The notes: generated by a model not told the origin, from the letters alone. A stretch of DNA of 64,000 nt from Affinibrenneria salicis (GCF_008710095.1 NZ_VYKJ01000017.1:1-64000); one strand, 5' to 3'. Numbered from the stretch's first letter, positions 1 through 10,466 are shown. Numbers and translations: made by a program.

Positions 1-858
1 GTCTGCCGGCCGGCGCGGTGGCGGGGGATACGCTGAGCGTCACCGACGGCGCCACACAGCAGAATGTGGTGCTGACCGCAGAGCAGATCAGCAACGGCTA
101 TGTGGATACGGCGTTTGCGAATCCGGGTGAGGGTCAGACCATTCAGGTCGACGCCACGCTGCACGACCAGTACGGCAACGTATCCGATACCGGCAGCGAC
201 AGCGCGCGTATCGACACCCTGAGCGGTGCCGATAACAGCGCGCCGGTGGTGACCATTACCGAAGACGCCAATAACGACGGCGTGATCAGCCAGAGCGAGC
301 TGCAGGGCCAGATTGACGTGCGCGTCGGTCTGCCGGCCGGTGCGGTGGCGGGTGATACGCTGAGCGTTACCGACGGCGCCACACAGCAGAATGTGGTGCT
401 GACGGCAGAGCAGATCAGCAACGGCTATGTGGATACCGCTTTCGCCTCACCGGGTGAGGGCCAGACCATTAAGGTCGACGCCACGCTGCACGACCAGTAC
501 GGCAATGTGTCCGATACCGGCAGCGACAGCGCACGGGTTGATACCCTGAGCGGTGCCGATAACAGCGCGCCGGTGGTGACCATTACCGAAGACGCCAATA
601 ACGACGGGGTGATCAGCCAGACTGAGCTGCAGGGTCAGATTGACGTACGCGTCGGTCTGCCGGCGGGTGCGGTGGCGGGCGACACGCTGAGCGTTACCGA
701 CGGCGCCACACAGCAGAATGTGGTGCTGACCGCGGAGCAAATCAGCAACGGTTATGTGGATACGGCGTTCGCCTCACCGGCCGAAGGTCAGACCATTAAG
801 GTCGACGCCACGCTGCACGACCAGTACGGCAACGTGTCGGATACCGGCAGCGACAGCG
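1..858 (+). repeat. Tandem 327-bp Ig-like repeats in the adhesin gene
   Basis: The unit beginning GTCTGCCGGC recurs at bases 1, 328 and 655, an exact 327-bp (109-codon) period that keeps frame. Copies differ at only scattered bases, many of them synonymous. Homology ends near 858, where the third copy changes into a different domain. The array probably continues upstream of the window. Such near-identity implies recent unequal recombination or gene conversion, and it is a place where assemblies collapse copies. Confidence 0.95.
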
Positions 859-3800
859 CTCTGCTGGATACCACGCCGCCGGATACCACGATTACTACGG
901 TTTCCGGCGCTGAAGATACGCCGCTGACCATCAACTGGAGCGATCTCGGCGTAACGGCCGATACGGCCACTGTGGTGATTAATTCGCTGCCGGATGCAGG
1001 CATCGGCGTGTTGCAATATAACGGTCAGGCGGTCGTACAGGGGCAGACCTTTACGGCGGCGGATCTGGTTGACGGTAAGCTGCAGTTTATTCCGCAGGAA
1101 AATGTCGCCGGCAGCGAACCGACGCCGGCCATCACCTTCCAGCCGGTGGATGCCGTCGGCAACAGCGGCGGCGTATCGACCCTGAATGTGGATATCGCGC
1201 CGGTGGCCGATACGCCGGTGGTCAATGTCGGCGTCACTAACGGCGATACCACCGAATCCGTATCGGAAATCATTAAGGTCAATGGCGGCAGTGAAAGTGT
1301 CGGCGGCTTTGACGTGCAGGACGGCAAGATTGTCAAGATTGGCGACGGCGTACGCGTATGGCTGACGGAGGGGGATAGCGTACCGGAATCGTCTAATCCG
1401 GCGGAGCAGATTAAATACTATAGCCAGACCAACAATAGCGGTTCGACGGACTATGCGGATATTTTTGTTGTTCATCAGGACAGCGGATATTACTACCGTC
1501 AGAGCGATTGGTCTGAGGATCAGAAACAGTTACGGACGCTGGATTCGGTATCGGGCAACAGCCACTCCCAGTCGACTAATTCCGGCAAGGACTACATTTT
1601 TGTCCAGCAGGAGGATGGCTATAGTTATTCGGTCAGCAACAGCACGAATAACCGCAACAACAACTTTAATACGCTGGATGGCGTAACGGTTAAATCGACC
1701 GACAGCAACGGCAACAGCGTTTCGCTGATTAATCAGGTCAGTAACCAGCTGGAAGGCGTTATCTTTGGCGACGGCACCTCCTATACCGCGGACAGTAAGG
1801 CCACGTCGATCGAGACGGTGGCCGGTGCGCCGGGTTATCAGGAACACGTTATCAACGTAGCGGCCAGCCTGACCGATACCGACGGCAGCGAAAGCCTGTC
1901 CGGCATCACCCTGTCCGGTCTGCCGGAAGGCACGGAGATTGTTTCCAACGGCCAGGTGGTCCAGACCCTGGGCGCCGGCGATACGTATTACATCGCCAAC
2001 AGCAGCGACAGTCAGTCGCTGAGCGCGCAGGTTACGGTGCGGGTGCCGGTCGCGGCGGGTAAATTCACCGTGACGGCGCAGGCCGATTCACTCGAACATG
2101 CCAACGGATCGCATGCGACGGGAATCGATACTCAGACGGTTGAGCAGTTTAGCGTGATTGTCGGCACCAGCGGCGACGATAACATCCACGGAACGCCGAG
2201 CAACGATATCGTGGTTTCTGATGTTACCGGCCTGCAGATGGTGGAAGGGCAAAACTACAATATAGCCTTTATGGTCGATACCTCGGGCAGCCTGTCGAAT
2301 GCCGATATCGCCAGCACTCAGGCTTCGTTGACCAAAGTGTTCAACTCGCTGATTAGCAGCGCCAACGGGGCGAACTCCGGTACGGTCAACGTGTTCCTGG
2401 CGGACTTCGATACCCAGGTAGGCAAGACGGTATCGGTCAATCTGGCCGACTCGGACGCGCTCAGTAAGCTGACGACGGTGCTGAACTCGATGATCGGCGG
2501 CCAGAATGGCGGCGGTACCAACTACGAGGACGTATTTAAAACTACGGCCAACTGGTTCCACAGCGATACTGTGACCAGTAACCCGGGCACAAACCTGACC
2601 TACTTTATCACCGATGGTCAGCCGACGTTTTACCAGACAAACGAAAGCAATAGCGTGAGCGTCAGCGACTGGGGACAATCGCTGAATATCGATACGCTTA
2701 ACTATAAGCCGGGTCAGTCATATTCCATGAATGTTCGCGGCGAATGGAAAGAAGTAATTGATAGCGCAGGTAATGTTTATCGCTACTCGTGGTACGGAAA
2801 AGAGACTATCGGTAAGGTCAACGCGCAGGGAGACGGCACCTATGAGATTTCGAAACTCGGCGGTATCGGCAACAACAGCTCTTACTGGAACGGCAGAACC
2901 TGGGTGGACGGCGCGGCCAACGCCGCGGCCAGTCACAGTAACGCCGGCCAGGCGTTCACCCTGCTGGCGGCGCTGTCGCTGGTCGAATCCATCGGTATCG
3001 GTCAGGATCTGAACGCTGCCGATCTGAAAAATTATGATTCGGATGGCGTGGTGCAGAGCCATATCGATCCCAGCGATCTGACCGAAGCTATCCTCGGCAG
3101 CAATACCCTGTTGCCGGCGGGCAGCGATCACGTCACGGGCGGCGTGGGCGATGACATTCTGTTCGGCGACTCGGTAACCTTCGATGGCATTAGCAGTAAC
3201 GGCTATACCGCGCTGCATACCTACGTTGCCGGGCAGATGGGGCTGCAGGAGTCGGACGTTACGGCCCAACAGGTACATCAGTATATCAAGGAAAACAGCG
3301 CCGACTTCAGCCACTCGTCCAGCAATGACGGCAATGACACGCTGTATGGCGGCGATGGGGATGATATCCTCTATGGTCAGGGGGGAGACGATACCCTGTA
3401 CGGCGGCGCAGGCAACGATATCCTGTACGGCGGCAGCGGCAACGACACGCTGTATGGCGATGATGGCAATGACCTGCTGTACGGCGAAGAGGGTGACGAT
3501 ATCCTGCATGGCGGCGCGGGCAACGATACGCTGTACGGCGGCAGCGGCAACGACACCCTGTATGGCGATGAAGGCAACGACACGCTATACGGAGGGGAAG
3601 GCGACGATAAGCTGTACGGCGGCGCGGGTAACGACACGCTATACGGCGGCACGGGCAACGATATCCTCAACGGCGGCGATGGAGACGATATCCTGATCGG
3701 CGGCCCTGGGGATAATACGCTGACCGGCGGCGCCGGCGCGGATACTTTCAAATGGCAGGCTGGCGACGTTGGTCACGATGTGATCAAAGACTTCAACGCC

Positions 3801-4040
3801 AGCGAAGGGGATAAGATCGATCTGAGCGATCTGGTGGGCGAACTGGAACACGGCACGGATATCAGTCACTATATTCGAATCGTGGACGACCAGGGCTCGC
3901 CGGTGATTGAAGTGAATACCGCCGGGCAGTTTGGTACCCCGAATGCCACGGCGGATGTCACCATTACCCTGGAGCACTACAGCGGGTCGCTGCCGTCGCT
4001 GGATAGTTTAATCAGTAAACCCGAACAAAGTACGATCTGA
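1..4040 (+). CDS. LapA-like giant RTX adhesin, C-terminal part
   Basis: This is the 3' part of a very large secreted surface adhesin; the reading frame is open through the left window edge, with the first full codon at base 3. In order it shows near-identical 109-residue Ig-like repeats (to about base 858), a further cadherin/Ig-like stretch, a von Willebrand A domain (MIDAS DTSGS near 2275-2290, TDG near 2610), about 15 RTX nonapeptides (3330-3740) and a C-terminal block typical of type I secretion targets. Proteins of this class leave through a LapBCE-type exporter and stay anchored in the outer membrane by an N-terminal retention module, which lies outside the window. The neighbouring lapD and lapG genes fit this role: LapG cleaves the retention module to release the adhesin. 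The exporter genes are not in the window. The family is clear; the exact ligand is unknown. Confidence 0.93.
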   Translation, partial: LPAGAVAGDTLSVTDGATQQNVVLTAEQISNGYVDTAFANPGEGQTIQVDATLHDQYGNVSDTGSDSARIDTLSGADNSAPVVTITEDANNDGVISQSELQGQIDVRVGLPAGAVAGDTLSVTDGATQQNVVLTAEQISNGYVDTAFASPGEGQTIKVDATLHDQYGNVSDTGSDSARVDTLSGADNSAPVVTITEDANNDGVISQTELQGQIDVRVGLPAGAVAGDTLSVTDGATQQNVVLTAEQISNGYVDTAFASPAEGQTIKVDATLHDQYGNVSDTGSDSALLDTTPPDTTITTVSGAEDTPLTINWSDLGVTADTATVVINSLPDAGIGVLQYNGQAVVQGQTFTAADLVDGKLQFIPQENVAGSEPTPAITFQPVDAVGNSGGVSTLNVDIAPVADTPVVNVGVTNGDTTESVSEIIKVNGGSESVGGFDVQDGKIVKIGDGVRVWLTEGDSVPESSNPAEQIKYYSQTNNSGSTDYADIFVVHQDSGYYYRQSDWSEDQKQLRTLDSVSGNSHSQSTNSGKDYIFVQQEDGYSYSVSNSTNNRNNNFNTLDGVTVKSTDSNGNSVSLINQVSNQLEGVIFGDGTSYTADSKATSIETVAGAPGYQEHVINVAASLTDTDGSESLSGITLSGLPEGTEIVSNGQVVQTLGAGDTYYIANSSDSQSLSAQVTVRVPVAAGKFTVTAQADSLEHANGSHATGIDTQTVEQFSVIVGTSGDDNIHGTPSNDIVVSDVTGLQMVEGQNYNIAFMVDTSGSLSNADIASTQASLTKVFNSLISSANGANSGTVNVFLADFDTQVGKTVSVNLADSDALSKLTTVLNSMIGGQNGGGTNYEDVFKTTANWFHSDTVTSNPGTNLTYFITDGQPTFYQTNESNSVSVSDWGQSLNIDTLNYKPGQSYSMNVRGEWKEVIDSAGNVYRYSWYGKETIGKVNAQGDGTYEISKLGGIGNNSSYWNGRTWVDGAANAAASHSNAGQAFTLLAALSLVESIGIGQDLNAADLKNYDSDGVVQSHIDPSDLTEAILGSNTLLPAGSDHVTGGVGDDILFGDSVTFDGISSNGYTALHTYVAGQMGLQESDVTAQQVHQYIKENSADFSHSSSNDGNDTLYGGDGDDILYGQGGDDTLYGGAGNDILYGGSGNDTLYGDDGNDLLYGEEGDDILHGGAGNDTLYGGSGNDTLYGDEGNDTLYGGEGDDKLYGGAGNDTLYGGTGNDILNGGDGDDILIGGPGDNTLTGGAGADTFKWQAGDVGHDVIKDFNASEGDKIDLSDLVGELEHGTDISHYIRIVDDQGSPVIEVNTAGQFGTPNATADVTITLEHYSGSLPSLDSLISKPEQSTI
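3330..3740 (+). repeat. RTX nonapeptide repeat array
   Basis: About 15 consecutive 27-bp units encode GGxGxDxLY-type nonapeptides (for example GNDTLYGGD, GDDILYGQG). These form a calcium-binding beta-roll that folds outside the cell after type I secretion. They immediately precede the C-terminal secretion signal of the adhesin. Confidence 0.95.
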
Positions 4041-4070
4041 CAGACTGACAGATAGCGTGCTGTTAACCGG

Positions 4071-4103
4071 GAGCCTCATAGTGACTATGAGGCTCTTTTA
4101 TTT
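4071..4103 (+). terminator. Rho-independent terminator after the adhesin gene
   Basis: A perfect 11-bp stem (GAGCCTCATAG / CTATGAGGCTC) with a TGA loop is followed by a T-rich run, 30 bp after the adhesin stop codon. It separates the adhesin transcript from the small gene at 4131. Confidence 0.9.
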
Positions 4104-4130
4104 CAGCGGGAAACCAATAAGGATCCGGGC

Positions 4131-4472
4131 ATGTTTTATGTCAAACGCAATAGCGAAGGCCAGCTGGTTCGCGTAGAAGATACGCCGTTTGCCGGCATGG
4201 ATGAGGCGCTGGAAGTGGCGGCGCCGGAGATAGTCGCCTGGCGTGAGAATCATCAGGCCATTCAGTTCAGCCTGCAGCAACTGCGACAGAGCGATCTGGA
4301 CATGGTGCGCGTGCTGGAGGATTTGATCCAGGTACTGATTCAGAAGGGATTAATCAGCATTACCGATTTGCCGACGCAGGCGCAGAATAAGCTGATGAGC
4401 AGGGCGGAAGCGCGTCAGGCGCTGGGCGGGCTGGAGCGCCTGATCGGCGACGATAACGACGGCATTCTGTAA
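4131..4472 (+). CDS. Small conserved protein next to lapD
   Basis: This 113-residue protein has no signal peptide or membrane segment. It begins MFYVKRNSEGQL and is rich in charged helical sequence. I recall short proteins of this kind beside LapD/LapG-type loci, sometimes labelled 'tryptophan synthase subunit beta like', but that label is not supported by length or any PLP motif. It lies between the adhesin gene (after its terminator) and the convergent lapD. The location suggests a link with adhesin control or c-di-GMP signalling, but no function can be assigned. The ATG start follows GGATCCGGGC, a weak ribosome binding site. Confidence 0.75.
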   Translation: MFYVKRNSEGQLVRVEDTPFAGMDEALEVAAPEIVAWRENHQAIQFSLQQLRQSDLDMVRVLEDLIQVLIQKGLISITDLPTQAQNKLMSRAEARQALGGLERLIGDDNDGIL

Positions 4473-4496
4473 CGGCGTCCCTGCCGCTCGCCGGCT

Positions 4497-4521
4497 GCGC
4501 GGCTGATCGCGTCAGCCGCGC
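4497..4521. other. Intergenic hairpin between convergent genes
   Basis: A perfect 10-bp GC-rich stem (GCGCGGCTGA / TCAGCCGCGC) with a 5-base loop sits between the convergent small gene and lapD. It lacks a T run on either strand, so it may be a weak bidirectional terminator or an mRNA-stabilising structure. Confidence 0.5.
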
Positions 4522-4528
4522 GAATCGT

Positions 4529-6469
4529 TTAGCAAGGGGCGGGTTCTCCCAACAGACGTCCCATCGCGCCCTGAATCCCCATTTCCTGCAATACCTGTAG
4601 TTCGCCCTCGGTTTCGACCCGCTCCGCGATCAGCGGCAGATCGATACTGTTGGTTGCGCGGTAGAGCGCCTCGATAAACATGCGTTTATCCGCCTCGCGA
4701 TCGATATTGCGAATATAGCCGCCATCGACTTTGATCCACGCCAGACCCCACTGGGATAGGTTGCCGATCATGTTAAACCGTCCGCCGAAGTGCTGCAGCC
4801 CAGGCCGGCAGCCATAATCGCTCAACCGTTTAATCAGTGCCTCAAGCAGCGCCGGCTCCGGCAGCTGATTTTCATCCAGCTCAAGAACCAGCCGCTGCGC
4901 CAGATGGGGCGACTGTTTCAGGGGCTGCAGAAGATTGTCTATCGTCGCCAGACTCAGCACGCTGCTGCCGGACAGGCTTAACGCCAGCGTGCCGTCGTGA
5001 TGCTGCAACTGCTTCAGAACCAGTCTCAGCATCACCTGATCCAGACGCTGGCTCCAGCCGAAACGATGAATCCATGGCAGGAAGCGGCCGGCGGCCACGC
5101 TGTTGCCGTTTTCATCGACGATGCGCGCCAGCACTTTGTGGTGCAGGATTTGCTGCGGATGCTGACAGTTAACCACCGGCTGGAAAAATAGCTGAAATTG
5201 ATCGTGCTCCAGCGCCGGATCCAATCGGTTAAACCACAGATGACGATCTTCGGCGATATGCGGCTGTTCACGCCACACCTCACCGCCGGCCTGATGACCG
5301 GTCTGCGTTTCCGCCGACGTCAGCGCCCGATCGGCTTCCACCATCAGGGCATGCGGGGTATCGCCGACCCGGAAAGCGACGATGCCGGTACGCACCACCG
5401 GGGAAACATCAATTTCGCCCGTGCCGTAGAGCGTTTCCAACTGGCGAGACAGTTCGTTGAGCAACGTTTGCGCCTCGCTATGGACCAGGCCGGGACACAG
5501 CATGGCGAATTCGCCGCCGCGAATGCGCGCCAGCATACTGCTGGCGTCGCTGTAGCGCTCTTTGGCTTCGGTCAGCATCTGAGCGATAGTGCGCAGCAGA
5601 TCGTCGGTGTGCTGACTGCCGAAGCGTTGGTTCAGGCCGGCTAAATCCTGCATACGGATAAGGATAAGATAGCCGGCGGGCGTTTCTTCGTCGCTCAGCC
5701 TTGCCTGCAGATGGATATCGAATGCGCGCCGGTTGGCCAGACCGGTGTGGCTGTCCTGATAGGCCTCCTGGCGAAAGCGTTCGCTGCGCTCGGCCTGCTC
5801 TTCGAACAGGCTTTTCAGTTTGGTTACCATCAGATTCATTGCCTGCACGACCCGCCGCAGTTCCGGCGTGCGCGGCAGCTCCGGCAGGCTAAGGAATTCC
5901 CTGCGCGTGATGGCCAGAGATTGCTCTACCATATAATCCAGCGGGCGCAGTTGACGGCGCAACAGGAAAGCGCCCGCCAGCAGGCCGGCCGCGCTGCAGC
6001 CCAGCAGCCAGAGCAGGCTGGCGAGGGTACTGCGCCATAGCCGCGCGATGGCGAACATCGGGTGGCTAATCACCTCGACCCGCGCCGCCTGTTCCCAGCC
6101 CCGCATGATCAGGGCTTCACCTGCGCCGGGCTGCAGATTGACCAGGCGTACAAACCATTGCGGCACATCGGCGACGTCCGGCGAGGCGTTGCGTTCCTGC
6201 AGGATCCGGCCGCTCTTTTGCTCAATAATGCGGATGCGGTAAAAATAGCCGCTGTCGAAAATAGAGCTGACCATCAGTTCGGTCATCGCCGGATCGTCAA
6301 TATGCGGCGTCAGCGACAGGCCGAGCGCCGTGGCGGCGTCCTGGGCGTGAGAACGCAGCTGATTGCTGTATTGATCGCGCGAGCTTTCCAGGCTCACTAC
6401 AAAACTGCCGCTAAAAATAATGACTACAAACAGGCAGATGGCGATCAGTAATTGCTTAAAAAGAGACAT
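4529..6469 (-). CDS. lapD: LapD, c-di-GMP receptor controlling adhesin release
   Basis: This is a 646-residue inner-membrane protein. It has an N-terminal membrane segment (about 7-27), a periplasmic LapD/MoxY-type domain, a second membrane segment (about 147-170), a HAMP linker, and degenerate GGDEF and EAL domains. The GGDEF signature is RGGEF (317-321) and the EAL signature is KVL (445-447). Both match the enzymatically dead motifs of Pseudomonas LapD, so it should bind rather than make or degrade c-di-GMP. Trp125 in the periplasmic domain lies at the same position as the LapG-contacting Trp of Pseudomonas LapD. When bound to c-di-GMP it sequesters LapG and keeps the adhesin on the cell. 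It is upstream of no other gene on its strand and follows lapG by 9 bp, in one operon. Confidence 0.95.
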   Translation of the reverse strand: MSLFKQLLIAICLFVVIIFSGSFVVSLESSRDQYSNQLRSHAQDAATALGLSLTPHIDDPAMTELMVSSIFDSGYFYRIRIIEQKSGRILQERNASPDVADVPQWFVRLVNLQPGAGEALIMRGWEQAARVEVISHPMFAIARLWRSTLASLLWLLGCSAAGLLAGAFLLRRQLRPLDYMVEQSLAITRREFLSLPELPRTPELRRVVQAMNLMVTKLKSLFEEQAERSERFRQEAYQDSHTGLANRRAFDIHLQARLSDEETPAGYLILIRMQDLAGLNQRFGSQHTDDLLRTIAQMLTEAKERYSDASSMLARIRGGEFAMLCPGLVHSEAQTLLNELSRQLETLYGTGEIDVSPVVRTGIVAFRVGDTPHALMVEADRALTSAETQTGHQAGGEVWREQPHIAEDRHLWFNRLDPALEHDQFQLFFQPVVNCQHPQQILHHKVLARIVDENGNSVAAGRFLPWIHRFGWSQRLDQVMLRLVLKQLQHHDGTLALSLSGSSVLSLATIDNLLQPLKQSPHLAQRLVLELDENQLPEPALLEALIKRLSDYGCRPGLQHFGGRFNMIGNLSQWGLAWIKVDGGYIRNIDREADKRMFIEALYRATNSIDLPLIAERVETEGELQVLQEMGIQGAMGRLLGEPAPC

Positions 6470-6478
6470 GACCTGATC

Positions 6479-7177
6479 CTATTCGTTTATTGCGAACCCT
6501 TCGGCCCGCATTTTTATCAGTACATCCTGCCAGCGAGAGAGACGCTTGCTGTCTCCGACGAGTTTATTGCCCTGCGCGCCGGGCAGCCAGAGTCCCTCGC
6601 CATTAAAGGAGTAAACCGGCAGTAAATCCTGGCGCTGGGTGGCGGGCAAAATTTTATCAGTCAGATTATCCAATACGAGCGGAATGGCGTCCGGGGTTGG
6701 GTACCAGGTTAATACCATATGCGCCTTATTCAGGCTCAGCGCCTTGACGTAAGTAATGCGCAGCTTTTCTCCCGATACGCCCAGATGGCGCAGGGTGAAG
6801 TATTTGGCGATGGCGAAATCCTCGCAGTCGGCCATGCCCTTGCGTAAAGCCTCAATCGGCGTGGCCCAATAATCGGTTTGCCGCCAGATGTCGATATCAT
6901 CGCGAAACAGTAACCGGTCGTTAAAGAATTGATTAACCGCGGCCAGCTGTTTTTTCTCGTCCGCCGACGCCTGAGTAATAAAAAGTTGTTGCCAGGCGCG
7001 AATACGCGCGCGCGCGGCGTCGCTGGCCGGACCATAGAGTTTATCCGTCTGCTGGTCAATCAGCGTAAAGTTCCAGTCGGCGTGCAGCGTTCCTGCCAGT
7101 AGCAAGAGCATCAGCGCGCTGAATATCAGCAGCGGCAGGCGGGAATAAGGCGGCAGTTTATGCCAGAAGTATCTCAA
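6479..7177 (-). CDS. lapG: LapG, periplasmic adhesin-releasing cysteine protease
   Basis: This 232-residue bacterial transglutaminase-like cysteine protease (BTLCP/DUF920) has an N-terminal signal or anchor segment (about 15-33). The catalytic triad is visible as Cys118 (in MADCED), His153 (in KAHMVL) and Asp170 (in LVLDN), with the spacing expected for LapG. The acidic residues around Cys118 resemble the calcium site. LapG cuts the N-terminal retention module of LapA-type adhesins when c-di-GMP is low. It is the first gene of the lapG-lapD operon; its promoter must lie in the 190-bp divergent spacer with pgpC. Confidence 0.95.
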   Translation of the reverse strand: MRYFWHKLPPYSRLPLLIFSALMLLLLAGTLHADWNFTLIDQQTDKLYGPASDAARARIRAWQQLFITQASADEKKQLAAVNQFFNDRLLFRDDIDIWRQTDYWATPIEALRKGMADCEDFAIAKYFTLRHLGVSGEKLRITYVKALSLNKAHMVLTWYPTPDAIPLVLDNLTDKILPATQRQDLLPVYSFNGEGLWLPGAQGNKLVGDSKRLSRWQDVLIKMRAEGFAINE

Positions 7178-7394
7178 TTGCGCATCTCAGTTCTCTCATG
7201 AAGTTGACCATGAGTGCATGAAATCACCGGGTAATTCCAGCGAGGCAGATAACAAAGAATAACGTATTTTCACTGCGGAACAAAAGATTGCCGCAGAAAA
7301 GGGGCGTTTGCAGGCTTCTGCGCGCAGGATAATGAGACAGCGATTAAAATGATATGCTGGTACAGGCATGACATTACCACTGAGGAGTGGCGTT

Positions 7395-8033
7395 TTGGAC
7401 GGAAAGCAGAACCCGCGCATTGTTTTTTTTGATCTGGATGGCACTCTGCACCGGCAGGATATGTTCGGCAGTTTTCTGCGTTATCTGCTGCGGCATCTGC
7501 CGCTGAACTTTATCCTGGTGGTGCCGCTGCTGCCGGTGATTGGACTGGGGCTGTTGATTCAGGGTCGGGCCGCGCGCTGGCCGATGAGCTGGTTGCTATG
7601 GGCGATCACCTGGGGGCGCGGCGAGCGTCGTCTGCGCCTGCTGGAACAGCGTTTTGTCGCGCGTTTTCGCCAGCGCGTCACGCCGTTTCCGCAGGTGCAG
7701 CAGCGGCTGGAAAGCTATCTGACCGCCCCGGACACCCAGGTGTGGCTGATCACCGGCTCTCCCCGGCATCTGGTGGAGCAGGTTTATCACGATGCGCCGT
7801 TTCTCGGTCGTGTACGGCTGATTGGCAGCCAGATTGAGCGCCGCGGCGGAGGCTGGGTGGTTACGCTGCGCTGTCTGGGGCGCGAAAAGGTGATTCAACT
7901 GGAAAAACAGCTGGGCGCGCCGCTGCGGCTCTATAGCGGCTACAGCGACAGCAAGCAGGATAACCCGCTGCTGTTTTTCTGCGAGCATCGCTGGCGCGTG
8001 ACGGCGCGCGGCGCTCTGCAGCAGCTGGAATAG
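7395..8033 (+). CDS. pgpC: Phosphatidylglycerophosphatase C
   Basis: This HAD-superfamily IB phosphatase (E. coli YfhB/PgpC) dephosphorylates phosphatidylglycerophosphate during phosphatidylglycerol synthesis. The catalytic motif FFDLDGT is near the N terminus, a membrane segment follows (about 25-55), and there is an ITGSP motif and a C-terminal SGYSDS..DNPLL motif. It aligns along its full length with the E. coli protein. I prefer the TTG at 7395, which follows GAGGAG by 7 bases and matches the usual N-terminal length. An in-frame ATG at 7368 would add nine residues and has no good ribosome binding site. The gene precedes tadA, as in other Enterobacterales. Confidence 0.93.
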   Translation: MDGKQNPRIVFFDLDGTLHRQDMFGSFLRYLLRHLPLNFILVVPLLPVIGLGLLIQGRAARWPMSWLLWAITWGRGERRLRLLEQRFVARFRQRVTPFPQVQQRLESYLTAPDTQVWLITGSPRHLVEQVYHDAPFLGRVRLIGSQIERRGGGWVVTLRCLGREKVIQLEKQLGAPLRLYSGYSDSKQDNPLLFFCEHRWRVTARGALQQLE

Positions 8034-8194
8034 GCGATTTTGCGCCGCATTGTTCCGTTGCTGGCGGCGGGCGGTGGAAAATCGCGCGTCGCGACGGCTG
8101 TCGGCCAGGCCAGCGCCGCTGGCCTGCCGGCTTCCTGCGCCCCGCCAGCGATTGGGTTATAATGCCGCCGACAATAAATCGCGGCAGGGGATGA

Positions 8195-8719
<525 letters not shown>

Positions 8720-8738
8720 AGCGGCGTGGCGTGGCGCG

Positions 8739-10187
8739 CTATGGCGCCGTGCAACAGGCCTGCGGCCTGACCGCTGGATATCCTGCCGCCTGCCGTTCCA
8801 GCAGGCGTTTTTTCTCCTGTTCGTTCAGGTAACCTTCCAGGCTGACCAGATAACGGCGAATATTTTCCACGTAGCTATAGGCCTGATGGCCGCGTGCATA
8901 GCCGTAGGTGGTCTGCGTGTGGTAGCGCCGCTGGCTCAGCATCGGCAGGCGCAGTTTAACGTCGCTCCAGCTGTCCGGATTGCCGTTCTGTTTTTCCGTC
9001 AGTTTACGCGCGTCCAGCAGGTGGGCGTGACCCATATTATAAGAGGCCAGCGCAAACCATATCTTCTCGTCATCAGGAATGCTGTCCGGCATTTTGTCCA
9101 TAATATGCAGCAGATACTGCGCTCCGCCGCGAATGCTTTGCTCTGAATCCAGCCGATCCGTGACGTTCAAACTTTCCGCGGTGTTGCGCGTCAGCATCAT
9201 CAGGCCGCGCACGCCGGTAGGCGAAGTGGCAAGCGGATTCCAGTGCGACTCCTGATAAGAGATGGCGGCCAGCAGCTTCCAGTCGATATGGGTGGCGTAT
9301 TTTTCAAACAGCGGGCGCAGCGCAGGCAGCGTCTCATCAATCGCTTTCAGAAAGGTGGTGGTGTCGACATAGTCGAACTCGCCGACGTGGCCGAGGTACT
9401 TTTCTTCCAGACGGGCCAGCGTGCCGTCCTCGACGAGGAGGCCGAAGAAGTCCAGCAGCGCCGCCGCCAGGCTATCGTCATGATCGCGCTGCATATACCA
9501 GGTGACCGGTTCTTCATCGCTGAGATCGAATGCGACCGCCAGTTCGGGGTGGATTCGCTGCATCAGCCCGATGCTGACCGAATCGCCGAGCGTATAGTCC
9601 AGTTTGCCGTCGGCGACCAGACGCAGCAACTCCTGCGAGGTCTGGTCGTCGCTGGTTTCCCAGTTGAGCTGCGGATACTGACTCTCTTTCAGCGCGCGCA
9701 GCGTGTCGGCATAGGCGGAGCCGGCGGTGACCACCAGCCGGCCCTGTAGTTTATCCAGCGTGCGCGGGCGCGCTTTGCCAATACGGTAAACCAGCTGCTG
9801 CGATACCGAATAATAGCTCGGACCGGCGCGGTAGCGATTCAGACGCTCATCGTTATAGATTAATCCTGAGGCGAGTATATCGGCCTTGTCATCGTCCAGA
9901 TCATCGAACAGATCGTCAGGATTTTGGCGTGAGGCGACCACCAGCCTCACGCCGAGATAGTCAGCGAATCGTTTAGCCAGTTCGTAATCAAGGCCGGCGG
10001 GGTTATTATTGGTGGTGTGATAAGTTAACGGCGAGTTGATGGTGCTGATCCGCAGTTCACCCCGGGACAGTATCTGTCCGATCCGATCGTCCTGACTGCC
10101 GCGCCATGGTATGTTAGACCAGAGAGCCAGCGTAAGCAGCAGCGTAATAACCCCGATGAAAAGATAATTTATTGTCAGGCGCTTCAA
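8739..10187 (-). CDS. mltF: Membrane-bound lytic murein transglycosylase F
   Basis: MltF cleaves peptidoglycan glycan strands from the outer-membrane face of the periplasm. It has an N-terminal hydrophobic segment ([17 protein letters not shown]), an SBP-bac-3-like regulatory domain, and a C-terminal SLT domain with the catalytic Glu in YQESHW and the family blocks [11 protein letters not shown] and [16 protein letters not shown]. The frame is open to an ATG at 10295. I prefer the TTG at 10187, which follows GAGAG by 8 bases and gives the conserved N terminus. The C terminus is shorter than in E. coli. The gene is divergent from purL. Confidence 0.93.
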   Translation of the reverse strand: MKRLTINYLFIGVITLLLTLALWSNIPWRGSQDDRIGQILSRGELRISTINSPLTYHTTNNNPAGLDYELAKRFADYLGVRLVVASRQNPDDLFDDLDDDKADILASGLIYNDERLNRYRAGPSYYSVSQQLVYRIGKARPRTLDKLQGRLVVTAGSAYADTLRALKESQYPQLNWETSDDQTSQELLRLVADGKLDYTLGDSVSIGLMQRIHPELAVAFDLSDEEPVTWYMQRDHDDSLAAALLDFFGLLVEDGTLARLEEKYLGHVGEFDYVDTTTFLKAIDETLPALRPLFEKYATHIDWKLLAAISYQESHWNPLATSPTGVRGLMMLTRNTAESLNVTDRLDSEQSIRGGAQYLLHIMDKMPDSIPDDEKIWFALASYNMGHAHLLDARKLTEKQNGNPDSWSDVKLRLPMLSQRRYHTQTTYGYARGHQAYSYVENIRRYLVSLEGYLNEQEKKRLLERQAAGYPAVRPQACCTAP

Positions 10188-10353
10188 ATAGTTGTCTCTC
10201 GGCGGCCAACCTGGCCTTGCTGTCTGTAACGGCAGTTTTCTTATCGAATAATCCCAGAGTCGAGGCATTTTGCTTAACAAAACGCCAGTGTGCAACTTTT
10301 ATTGCCCCATGCCTGGATTCCCCACTCGCTGGTTAAGATGTGAAACAATAGCA

Positions 10354-10392
10354 ACGCAAACGGTTTCGTCGCGGGGCGGGATTCTCTATAAT
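10354..10392 (+). promoter_or_regulatory. purL promoter with PurR operator
   Basis: ACGCAAACGGTTTCGT (10354-10369) matches the PurR consensus at nearly all positions. TATAAT at 10387-10392 is a consensus -10 box, 17 bases after TTTCGT (10364-10369) as a weak -35. The operator overlaps the -35, consistent with purine repression. Confidence 0.88.
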
Positions 10393-10466
10393 GACGCGCG
10401 TTTCCCCCCTGTTGCGCCCAATGACGCACTTCTGTCAGTGCATCGAAGACGAGAGAACTTTAGATT

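Noticed and set aside
3184..3696. Open frames opposite or offset to the RTX array with repetitive sequence
   Set aside because: The 27-bp period of the RTX repeats creates repeating products in every frame; only the GGxGxD frame is meaningful.
3330..3740. RTX array as a CRISPR array
   Set aside because: The period is 27 bp without spacers and is coding in one frame.
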